Shown piece by piece: positions 1-6,897 of a stretch of 64,000 nt of DNA. Location of the stretch: assembly GCF_020443565.1 (NCBI RefSeq), contig NZ_JAIZZN010000010.1:1-64000 (forward strand). Reading direction: 5' to 3'. Under the pieces are notes generated by a model. That model was not told the origin of the DNA, ran no database searches, and saw nothing but the letters and a program-made list of their open reading frames with translations. The translations under genes and the position numbers were made by a program. The stretch's first letter is position 1; each line of letters starts with the position of its first letter. This DNA comes from Clostridium sp. CS001. GTDB lineage: Bacteria > Bacillota > Clostridia > Clostridiales > Clostridiaceae.

Positions 1-22
1 ATTTGATCATCTCCATTCCCCC

Positions 23-45
23 TCTTATGATGTTCTATCATAAGA
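23..45. repeat. Short perfect inverted repeat
   Basis: Arms TCTTATGAT and ATCATAAGA (9 bp, perfect) are separated by 5 nt. It lies just upstream of the broken zinc-ribbon reading frame. No T-run follows, so it may be an operator or a remnant hairpin rather than a terminator. Confidence 0.5.
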
Positions 46-98
46 AAGTTTACATTAAAGTGGAGGAGTTTTCAATTAGAATGGTGGGGTACTTTTAG

Positions 99-290
99 AT
101 TAACATATACAACGGATATGTTAATCCTCCGTGTCCTATATGTGGAACACCAGGAAGCGAACCAAATGACTATGCTGATTTTGTTTGTCCATATTGTAGT
201 CACAAGTGGCGCAACTATGGAAATGGAGGCCTTGTGCTTGGTTGTTGGCCTAATTGTCCAAAGTGCGGGACAACAGCAAATGAAGCATAA
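99..290 (+). pseudogene. Zinc-ribbon protein remnant
   Basis: The frame ending at the TAA at 288-290 encodes a small cysteine-rich peptide with the pairs CPIC, CPYC and CPKC, plus a further Cys in GCWPNCPKC, typical of a treble zinc ribbon. It has no usable start: no ATG, GTG or TTG occurs between the in-frame TAG at 96-98 and the first CxxC. The frame upstream of that TAG stays open to the window edge, so the gene appears interrupted by a nonsense change or has lost its 5' part. Downstream, around 390-420, another out-of-frame cysteine-rich stretch (CSYCSEC) hints that a longer zinc-ribbon gene has decayed here. Base composition of 290-400 looks richer in G+C than the neighbourhood. Function unknown. 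Confidence 0.4.
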
Positions 291-507
291 CAAAAAGGTG
301 TCCGCATAATATTCCAACAAGAGGGAAAAGACACAGCCGAGCAGAAAGAGAGCAGGCCACCCATTTGGACAAAATGATCTTTAGGCCGACTTGCTCTGTT
401 CATACTGTAGTGAGTGTTTTTTCGTTTAACACCGTCAGAAGTAATTTATAATATCGCTAAATTGTATCAAAATTAGTGGACATTTAGCCTAATTATCTCA
501 TACATAA

Positions 508-675
508 ACAACAATTTTGATACAATGGAAAACCCTTGAATTCAGGGGTTTTCGTTGTTTTTTGGAGGGTTTAGAGTAGAGATTTTAAAGATTTCTAGCT
601 TAGATTTATGGATTTTCATGCTGAACATGCACACCTTTATGGCTTATGAAGTTGGAGGGTGTACACTTTTTAGTG
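508..675. repeat. Intergenic repeat, copy A (left of AbiE)
   Basis: The block starts with a near-palindrome (AACCCTTGAATTCAGGGGTT) followed by TTTTCGTTGTTTTTTGG, a terminator-like hairpin. After about 70 nt a second imperfect hairpin has ATGCACACC and GGGTGTACAC arms followed by TTTTTAG. The first 60 nt are almost identical to 2668-2727 and the layout is the same, so the two copies bracket the AbiE module in direct orientation. A third, diverged copy is at about 19024. The stretch 291-838 has no other recognisable feature. Confidence 0.7.
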
Positions 676-835
676 GAATTATAAAGTCTTATTTAACATG
701 ATCATGAGGGCACATGTTGAGATAGTATTAATCTGAAAGGGAAATTTGGCAATAAGATAAGGATTGTACTATAATTACATGGACTTATAAGAAACTTTTA
801 GTTTTTTTAAATTTTTGATTCATATTGCAAAATTG

Positions 836-878
836 TTTACAAATGTACTGATTTCAAGTATAATATCAGTATATTTGT
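836..878 (+). promoter_or_regulatory. abiE promoter with AbiEi-type operator
   Basis: A sigma-A-like promoter is visible: TTTACA at 836-841, a 17-nt spacer and TATAAT at 859-864. An inverted repeat brackets the spacer and -10: ACAAATGTACTGAT at 839-852 and ATCAGTATATTTGT at 865-878, 13 of 14 positions complementary. AbiEi antitoxins are known to repress their own promoter through inverted repeats, so this is the expected operator. That AbiEi binds here is inference. Confidence 0.65.
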
Positions 879-893
879 AATGAGGTGAAGTAA

Positions 894-1487
894 ATGGATT
901 ATTTAAATAGATTGGAAAGTTTAATTAAGCAAAATAATGGTATATTATTTACAGCAGATTTAGTGCGTCTAAATATTCCACGAACATACTTATCTAAGCT
1001 CGTAAGTCTAGGGAAATTAGAACGAGTAAGCAGAGGGGTGTATATTTTGCCTGGTGAAATAGAAGATGAGATGTATTATATGCAGATTAAATATCCAAAG
1101 TTAATTTATTCACATGAAACAGCTCTGTTTATACATGGGATATCTGATAGAACGCCATTTGAATATTCAGCAACTGTACCAAGTAATTATAAGGTTGTAA
1201 AAAATATTTCAGAAAATAATAAGGTTTATTATATAAAAAGTGAGCTACATTCTTTAGGGATTACTGCCGCAAAGACTTCTTTTGGCAATGATATTAAATT
1301 GTATAATATTGAAAGGACAATTTGTGATATTATACGAAGCAGAAACAAGATAGACATTCAAATCTTAAATGATGCTTTAAAGAGATATATTAAATTAAAA
1401 TCTACGGATTTTAATTTGCTAGGGGAATATGCGAAAAAGTTCCATGTTGACAAAATAATCAAAAAATATATGGAGGTACTTTTATGA
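894..1487 (+). CDS. abiEi: AbiEi-type antitoxin / transcriptional repressor
   Basis: The 197-residue protein matches the AbiEi layout: an N-terminal winged helix (about residues 1-60, with RTYLSKLVSLGKLERVSRGVY, i.e. recognition helix plus wing) and a C-terminal antitoxin domain (about 60-197, with SHETALFIHGISDRTP and ERTICDII). In type IV AbiE systems this protein represses its own promoter and counteracts the nucleotidyltransferase toxin without direct binding. A 14-bp inverted repeat spans its promoter (839-878). The start ATG at 894 follows GAGGTG. Its stop overlaps the AbiEii start by ATGA, showing translational coupling. Confidence 0.9.
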   Translation: MDYLNRLESLIKQNNGILFTADLVRLNIPRTYLSKLVSLGKLERVSRGVYILPGEIEDEMYYMQIKYPKLIYSHETALFIHGISDRTPFEYSATVPSNYKVVKNISENNKVYYIKSELHSLGITAAKTSFGNDIKLYNIERTICDIIRSRNKIDIQILNDALKRYIKLKSTDFNLLGEYAKKFHVDKIIKKYMEVLL

Positions 1488-2314
1488 GTAGCAGAGGTAT
1501 GAGTTTAAAGGCGAAGATTAAAAACCTTGCCAAAAGCAAAGATATGTCTGCACAAGTTGTTTTGCAAAATTATATGTTTGAGAGATTTTTAGAACGCATA
1601 TCAAAATCTGAATACAGGAATATGTTTATATTAAAGGGTGGTATGTTAATAGCTGCTATTGTCGGTATAGATAATCGTTCAACAATGGATATGGATGCAA
1701 CGTTAAAAGGATATCCATTAAATGAGGATTCATTGTTAAGAGCTATAAATGATATTTGCTCAATTAATGTAGATGATGACGTAACTTTCTCTTATATTAA
1801 GGTTGAGCCTACTAGAGAAGATGATGATTATGGTGGGTACAGGGCAAGTATACAATCTGTTTACGACACCATTATAACTCCAATGCAAATTGATATTACA
1901 ACAGGAGATGCTATAACACCAAGAGAAATTCTATATAGATTTAAAATGATTTTTGATGATAATACTATTGATGTTTGGGCGTATAATATAGAAACAGTTT
2001 TAGCAGAAAAATATGAGACCATATTAAGGCGTGGAGAATTTAACACAAGGCTCAGGGATTTTTATGATATATATATTTTGACAAAAACACAAAGCTTCAA
2101 TGGAAAGTTATTTAATGAAGCAATTTTGAAAACATCAAAACATAGGGGAACAACTCATATATTTGAAGATATTGAAAAAAGAATATCAGTTGTTGAAAAC
2201 AGCGAAGATTTAAAAAAGCTATGGGATAAATATAAGAAAAATTATAGCTATGCAAAAGATATTTCATTTGAGGATATAGTTCTTGCTTTGAGGGAATTGT
2301 TAGTATATATTTGA
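1484..2314 (+). CDS. abiEii: AbiEii-type nucleotidyltransferase toxin
   Basis: The 276-residue protein of the AbiEii/AbiGii (DUF1814) family is the toxin of a type IV toxin-antitoxin pair used in abortive phage infection. Visible family motifs are LKGGMLIAA followed by a DMDAT-type metal-binding aspartate motif (residues about 50-73) and RLRDFYDIYIL near residue 190, the conserved R..D.YD motif. Known members transfer nucleotides, for some relatives onto tRNA; the substrate here is not predictable. The gene is coupled to abiEi through a 4-bp overlap and followed by a strong hairpin at 2391-2436. Length is normal, and nothing suggests decay. Confidence 0.9.
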   Translation: MSSRGMSLKAKIKNLAKSKDMSAQVVLQNYMFERFLERISKSEYRNMFILKGGMLIAAIVGIDNRSTMDMDATLKGYPLNEDSLLRAINDICSINVDDDVTFSYIKVEPTREDDDYGGYRASIQSVYDTIITPMQIDITTGDAITPREILYRFKMIFDDNTIDVWAYNIETVLAEKYETILRRGEFNTRLRDFYDIYILTKTQSFNGKLFNEAILKTSKHRGTTHIFEDIEKRISVVENSEDLKKLWDKYKKNYSYAKDISFEDIVLALRELLVYI

Positions 2315-2390
2315 TTGTACTGCCAATGAAGAATTCTAATTAAGAGTAAAGTCAAAGCACTCGATATAGAATGGTCATATATGTAATATA

Positions 2391-2436
2391 AACAATAACT
2401 GTAGTGGGATTTTCCAATACAGTTATTGTTTTTATA
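2391..2436 (+). terminator. Rho-independent terminator after abiEii
   Basis: Arms AACAATAACTGTA and TACAGTTATTGTT form a 13-bp stem followed by TTTTTAT. A very similar hairpin (also containing TTTTCCAAT) is found after the SDR gene at 5397-5446. Confidence 0.8.
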
Positions 2437-2620
2437 TAGATTTAAAAAATCTGTTTATTTTATGAGATAATTTTTTTGAAAATATTAATGAATAAGGGGC
2501 TTCAATGAAGGGAAATATTATTCTGCTTACATTACAAAAATAATATAAGTAATTTAAAAAGTACTTAAAGGTGGGGATAGGTAGTTAAAATTATTTTTAC
2601 TTATATAAATTAATTCTTTC

Positions 2621-2650
2621 AATGGACAGTGATAAAGTTAGGTACGGTTC
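2621..2650. repeat. 30-bp dispersed repeat, copy 1
   Basis: A 30-nt string beginning AATGGACAGTGATA and ending AGGTACGGTTC recurs at 5345-5374 with one mismatch. The two copies flank the Nmad3-MazG-SDR segment in direct orientation. No gene overlaps either copy. Confidence 0.7.
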
Positions 2651-2667
2651 GCCTCCACCATAAGAAA

Positions 2668-2851
2668 ACAACAATATTGATACAATGGAAAACCCTTGAA
2701 CTCAGGGGTTTTCGTTGTTTTTTGGAGTATTTGAAGTGGTTAAAAAAGAGTTTTTAAGCTTGAAAAATGAAAAATCATTAAATAAAATGCACACCCCCTA
2801 TAGAATTAAGATAGGGGGTGTGCATTTTTAGGTAGGGGTGTGCACTTTTTA
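2668..2851. repeat. Intergenic repeat, copy B (right of AbiE)
   Basis: Direct repeat of the block at 508-675: the opening 60 nt (GATACAATGGAAAACCCTTG, then CAGGGGTTTTCGTTG) are nearly identical. It includes an 18-bp perfect hairpin at 2784-2829 (arms AAAATGCACACCCCCTAT and its complement) followed by Ts, then another GGGGTGTGCACTTTTTAG. With copy A it brackets the AbiE pair. The rest of 2315-2951 is AT-rich and shows no gene. Confidence 0.7.
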
Positions 2852-2951
2852 GCGGTAACAATTTATGGTGGTTTATGTAGTTTTAAATTAACTTGAAATA
2901 GTGTACAATTTAATAATAACATTATACTTTTTTATTGGGGGTGAAAATATA

Positions 2952-3821
2952 ATGAAAATAATTTTGAGTAGAAAAGGATTTGACTCTGCAGCAGGAGGAT
3001 ATCCAAGTCCATTATTTATAGACGAAAAGTTTCATGTATCATTACCTATACCAGAAGATATAAATGGTAATGCTTTTGATACTGGAATAACTTACAGTGA
3101 TATTTATTTTAAAGATGGTAATACATATGCTGAGGTAATGAATTCATTAGGGATTAAAGGCTTTGAAAATAGATATGTGCATTTAGATCCAGACTTAAAT
3201 TATAATGTAACGAGAAGCCGTGCTAATAACTGGAAGGGTATATTTGGCCAATGTAGTACCTCACAATCACATTTATCAAATCAAAGGGTTGAAGAAGGCG
3301 ATTTGTTTTTGTTTTTTGGATGGTTCAAAGATGTAAAGAGAATCAATGGAAGATACACATTTGTAAATAAAACAGATAAACAAATTATATGGGGATATCT
3401 TCAAGTAGGTAAAATTGAGAGTATTTTAGAAAATGAAAATTATTGTGAGTGGAAACTTAATCATCCACATTATTATGATAGGAATAGGATAAAGAATACT
3501 GCATATATCGCTAATGAAAAGTTAAGTTTTAATGAAAATATGCCGGGGTATGGTTGCTTAAGTTATAGCGAGGATTTAGTGCTAACCTGCAGTGGGCAAA
3601 CTAATAGATCAATGTGGATGCTTCCAAAGTATTTTCACCCGAGCTTTAATACAAAGATGACTTTTCATGAAAAACTAAAAAGTCCAAAAGGAAAACCGAT
3701 ATGGCAATTTAAAAATGATTGTTGCTTACTACAAACAGTTGGTAGAGGTCAAGAGTTTGTAATAAGTGGTAATACTGATGTAGAAGAATGGGCAAAAATA
3801 ATAATTGGAAATAATGTATAA
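2952..3821 (+). CDS. Nmad3-domain protein (nucleotide-modification associated)
   Basis: The 289-residue protein resembles the Nmad3 family (nucleotide modification associated domain 3). Features recalled from that family are ILSRKGFDSAAGGYPSPL at the N-terminus, an FLFFGWFKDV segment near residue 125 and a histidine-rich centre (HPHYYDR). Nmad domains occur mostly in phages and mobile elements, in contexts suggesting synthesis or recognition of modified DNA bases; the reaction is not established. The start ATG at 2952 is chosen because GGGGGTG lies 9 nt upstream; an upstream in-frame ATG at 2901 has no ribosome binding site. The next gene begins 13 nt after the stop, implying an operon with the MazG-like enzyme. 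Confidence 0.7.
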   Translation: MKIILSRKGFDSAAGGYPSPLFIDEKFHVSLPIPEDINGNAFDTGITYSDIYFKDGNTYAEVMNSLGIKGFENRYVHLDPDLNYNVTRSRANNWKGIFGQCSTSQSHLSNQRVEEGDLFLFFGWFKDVKRINGRYTFVNKTDKQIIWGYLQVGKIESILENENYCEWKLNHPHYYDRNRIKNTAYIANEKLSFNENMPGYGCLSYSEDLVLTCSGQTNRSMWMLPKYFHPSFNTKMTFHEKLKSPKGKPIWQFKNDCCLLQTVGRGQEFVISGNTDVEEWAKIIIGNNV

Positions 3822-3834
3822 GGAGTTTTTAACC

Positions 3835-4197
3835 ATGGAGAAAAATGCAGATTTAAAGATATCGGAAATGCTAAAGCTCTCCAAAGATTTATGGAGTTTA
3901 CATAAAGATACTTGGTCACCAATGGAGCCAGAGTATGGAAAAGATTTTATACTTTATATGATAGAAGAGATAGGGGAAGCAATTGCTATTATCAAGAAAA
4001 AGGGTGAAGAAAAGATAATGGAAGATCTAGAGGTTCGTGAACGATTTGTTGAAGAACTAGGTGATGTAGTAATGTACTTCATGGATGTGCTGAATCGTTT
4101 TGATATTAGTGCTGAGGAATTTTCAATCAGATATCTTAAAAAAGCAGAGTACAATATGAATCGAAATTATAAGAAGCAGTATGAGGAAATCAAATAA
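3835..4197 (+). CDS. MazG-like nucleotide pyrophosphohydrolase
   Basis: The 120-residue all-alpha NTP pyrophosphohydrolase (MazG/dUTPase-2 superfamily) carries the two metal-binding acidic pairs: EEIGEA (about residues 42-47) and EELGDVVMY (about residues 77-85). Such enzymes hydrolyse nucleoside triphosphates to monophosphates and remove damaged or non-canonical nucleotides; some phages use them to shape nucleotide pools for modified DNA. The start at ATG 3835 follows AAGGAG with 9-nt spacing; an upstream ATG at 3805 would overlap Nmad3 and lacks a binding site. Pairing with Nmad3 supports a nucleotide-modification role, but this is inference. Confidence 0.85.
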   Translation: MEKNADLKISEMLKLSKDLWSLHKDTWSPMEPEYGKDFILYMIEEIGEAIAIIKKKGEEKIMEDLEVRERFVEELGDVVMYFMDVLNRFDISAEEFSIRYLKKAEYNMNRNYKKQYEEIK

Positions 4198-4496
4198 TAG
4201 GAGACTTATAAAAAATATTCAACTACATAAGTGGTAAGGTTAATAAAATATATACTGGCCATGAAATCTAATATGTTTCCACAAACAGCACACTCAGTAT
4301 GTGACAACATATCAATATAGGGGGGAATCCTTTACCAAGATTAACCATAATTTAGCGTTAATTAATTTTAAACTTTCTCATGAAAAATACGCTAAATTGT
4401 TTCAAAATCATATTTATTGGACAAGATAAGTGTTGATAGTATTACTGTAAATTACAATAAAAAAATATATAAAATATTTATAAAGGGAGTGTTTAC

Positions 4497-5294
4497 ATGA
4501 GATTAAAAGATAAAGTTATCTTAGTAACAGCGTCTACTAGAGGGATAGGTTTAGCAATAGTAAAAGCTTGTGCAAGAGAAGGTGCAATTGTATATATGGC
4601 GGCCCGTAACCTGGAAAAAGCAGGACAGGTATCGAAAGAGCTAAATGACGAAGGTTTAAGAGTAAGCACAGTGTATAATGATGCTTATAAAAAAGATACT
4701 TATATTTCTATGATTGAAGAAATTGTTAAAAAGGAAGGCAAAATAGATGTTCTTGTGAATAACTTTGGCACATCTAATCCTAAAATGGATATGGATATTA
4801 AAACTACTCAATATGATGAGTATATAAGTACTATTGATACAAATTTAGCTAGTGTATTTATTTCTTCTCAGAAGGCCATAGAATATATGGCTGAAAACGG
4901 TGGAGGATCAATTATTAATATTTCTTCTATTGGAGGTATAGTACCAGATATTTCTCAAATCTCTTATGCTACTAGCAAGGCGGCAATTAATTATTTGACA
5001 AAACTTATTGCTGTACAATGTGCTAGGGATAATATACGTTGTAATGCCATTTTACCTGGTATTACTGCTACGGATGCTGTTAAAGATAACTTAAGCCCTG
5101 AATTTCGTGATTTTTTTCTAAAACATACTCCTATTAAAAGAATGGGAAAGCCGGAAGAAATTGCAGCTACAGTTGTTTATTTTGCCAGTGATGATTCGGC
5201 TTACACTACTGGGCAAATTATAGATGTTTCTGGAGGATTTGGATTACCTACTCCAATATACGGTGATATGATAGAGATGAAAAAGAAAAGGTGA
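4497..5294 (+). CDS. SDR oxidoreductase, 7alpha-hydroxysteroid dehydrogenase-like
   Basis: The 265-residue classical short-chain dehydrogenase has a Rossmann cofactor motif TASTRGIG (residues 11-18), NNFG (88-91, in place of the usual NNAG) and the catalytic Ser144, Tyr157 and Lys161. The GAIVYM, NNFGT, SSIGG..PDIS and RCNA.LPG segments closely resemble clostridial 7alpha-hydroxysteroid dehydrogenases (HdhA) as I remember them; these oxidise the 7alpha-hydroxyl of bile acids with NAD(P). The C-terminal extension after DVSGGF also fits that group. Substrate is inference; a general SDR role cannot be excluded. It stands alone, with a GGGAG ribosome binding site and a hairpin terminator downstream. 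Confidence 0.6.
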   Translation: MRLKDKVILVTASTRGIGLAIVKACAREGAIVYMAARNLEKAGQVSKELNDEGLRVSTVYNDAYKKDTYISMIEEIVKKEGKIDVLVNNFGTSNPKMDMDIKTTQYDEYISTIDTNLASVFISSQKAIEYMAENGGGSIINISSIGGIVPDISQISYATSKAAINYLTKLIAVQCARDNIRCNAILPGITATDAVKDNLSPEFRDFFLKHTPIKRMGKPEEIAATVVYFASDDSAYTTGQIIDVSGGFGLPTPIYGDMIEMKKKR

Positions 5295-5344
5295 TTGAAC
5301 TGAGCGTATTTTCATTATTTTTTCTTATACAGGGTAGTTCTTGT

Positions 5345-5374
5345 AATGGACAGTGATATAGTTAGGTACGGTTC
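5345..5374. repeat. 30-bp dispersed repeat, copy 2
   Basis: 29 of 30 positions match 2621-2650, in the same orientation. With that copy it brackets Nmad3, MazG and the 7alpha-HSDH-like gene, suggesting they may have arrived or been duplicated as a segment. Confidence 0.7.
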
Positions 5375-5396
5375 AATTTCAACATACATAAATTAA

Positions 5397-5446
5397 AAAA
5401 CAAAAATTATATTGGAATTTTCCAATATAGTTTTTGTTTTTTTGAT
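5397..5446 (+). terminator. Terminator after the SDR gene
   Basis: Long hairpin, arms around ATATTGGAA and TTCCAATAT extended by ACAAAAA/TTTTTGT, ending in TTTTTTT. Confidence 0.75.
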
Positions 5447-5735
5447 ATGTCCTGTTTTATATAAAATTATTCAGTCATCAGCTGTGAAAACTGAGAATGG
5501 AAAAGGGAAGACAATTACATTGCCCTTTATAAATTTTCCCATGCGTTATCCTACTCAGGGTTTAACCAATCTTTAGCTAAGCTCTTTTCACTGGCTAGCG
5601 TAATATCACTAATCTTAATATTATTTTTTTATATTTTTTATATTTTGTAAAGTCAATATAATCAGCAACGTTTTGTAAAAGATATGGTGGCAATAATTAA
5701 ATTGTTAGTCTCTACTTGATTGATATAAGATACTA

Positions 5736-6662
5736 TTAGAAAAATCGAGGAGATTCTCTTCCTTCCATGATATTTTTTTGTGTGAGATAAATATCTGTCG
5801 TGTTAAGATATTTTTCAAATAAAGCACGAACACCATAATTTTCTTTGTGAAAGAGTAATACAGGAGTTTTGGTTTCTAGGTTTGAAAATCTATAAATTTC
5901 AATTGGTTGGGGATTTAGGTGTTCGAATCGTAACATAGGATATTCACGTCGATGAATTAATACATCGACTTTTTTTTGGTGCAATACTTCTGATAACAGA
6001 ATAAATGGCGTTTCTACCCATTCTACATTTTTCCCAGCACATAGAGCCTTTGTTAGTGAATAATGATCCGTTGAAGAAGGATCATATGCAACGCGCATAC
6101 CATCTTTAATTTGAGTATTATTAGAATTAGCAAAATACACACAAAACCCACCTGCATATTGACAATTTTCAAGAACAATAGGTTCATCTAGAAAATCATA
6201 CATTTCACAATATGCTTTTGCACTAGATGCGGATACAACAATTGTATCATAAATTTTCTTTTCCAAATATTTTAGACGATTATGTGCTCCGGTTACATAG
6301 ACCATAGCCAATGGAAATGGAAAGATAGTATTATACTGATATAAAGCAGTTGTCAAACTTTGTAAGTAATGAGTGGCTGGTACGGGCATATTAATGGTAA
6401 GCAGATCCCAACCAGTATTTTCACATAATTTGTTTGAATCTTTATGTTGCAAAAATGTACCAGTACCATGGCTTTTTTGCAAAAGAATACAGTTATTTTC
6501 TTCTAAAAAATTAATACCTTGTTGTATTACTCCTCGAGATACACTTAGTTTCCCAGCATACTCTGAAATACTAGGTAATTTGTTTCCTATATCATTAATT
6601 AGCATATCACGTGCAAGTTTAGAAATAACAAGTCCTGACTTTTTGATGAAATTTTCATTCAT
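5736..6662 (-). CDS. YhfZ-type GntR-like transcriptional regulator
   Basis: The 308-residue protein has an N-terminal winged helix (about residues 20-75; PSISEYAGKLSVSRGVIQQG, then GTGTFL typical of GntR wings) and a long C-terminal ligand-binding domain of the YhfZ type, related to periplasmic-binding folds. It is divergent from the FGGY kinase operon, and two overlapping inverted repeats lie between the two starts (6801-6838), the normal arrangement for a local repressor or sensor. The start at 6662 is preferred over 6704 because AGAGGA precedes it. The effector is unknown, presumably a substrate of the divergent catabolic operon. Confidence 0.75.
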   Translation of the reverse strand: MNENFIKKSGLVISKLARDMLINDIGNKLPSISEYAGKLSVSRGVIQQGINFLEENNCILLQKSHGTGTFLQHKDSNKLCENTGWDLLTINMPVPATHYLQSLTTALYQYNTIFPFPLAMVYVTGAHNRLKYLEKKIYDTIVVSASSAKAYCEMYDFLDEPIVLENCQYAGGFCVYFANSNNTQIKDGMRVAYDPSSTDHYSLTKALCAGKNVEWVETPFILLSEVLHQKKVDVLIHRREYPMLRFEHLNPQPIEIYRFSNLETKTPVLLFHKENYGVRALFEKYLNTTDIYLTQKNIMEGRESPRFF

Positions 6663-6800
6663 AAGTATTCCTCTTTTCTTGGGGAAGTTTTGGTCTTTAA
6701 TCAATATATATAGTTATATTGGAAAAGATGTAATATATGCAAGTAAAAGTTAAAATAATAATGTAATATAATTTACATTTTAAACATATAATCCTAATAC

Positions 6801-6838
6801 AAGTGTATAAAAAATAATACACTTAACGGTGTATTATT
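6801..6838. promoter_or_regulatory. Candidate YhfZ operator, overlapping inverted repeats
   Basis: Two overlapping dyads lie between the divergent genes: AAGTGTAT (6801-6808) with ATACACTT (6817-6824), and AATAATACAC (6813-6822) with GTGTATTATT (6829-6838), both perfect. The shared core is ATACAC. The position, 60-95 nt before the kinase start, fits control by the adjacent regulator. Confidence 0.6.
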
Positions 6839-6897
6839 TCCGGCCTAAGGGTACAAAAGAATATGTGCAAACAATTGTATGAAAGGAGAACAAAATA

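Larger units (their letters stand above)
5295..5735. other. Non-coding interval with repeat and terminator
   Basis: Contains the second 30-bp repeat copy (5345-5374) and the SDR terminator (5397-5446). The remainder (5447-5735) is AT-rich; I see no gene, RNA or repeat in it. Confidence 0.6.

Noticed and set aside
118-309. 63-codon plus-strand frame near the left edge
   Set aside because: Composition is not protein-like and the overlapping frame has a clear zinc-ribbon cysteine pattern.
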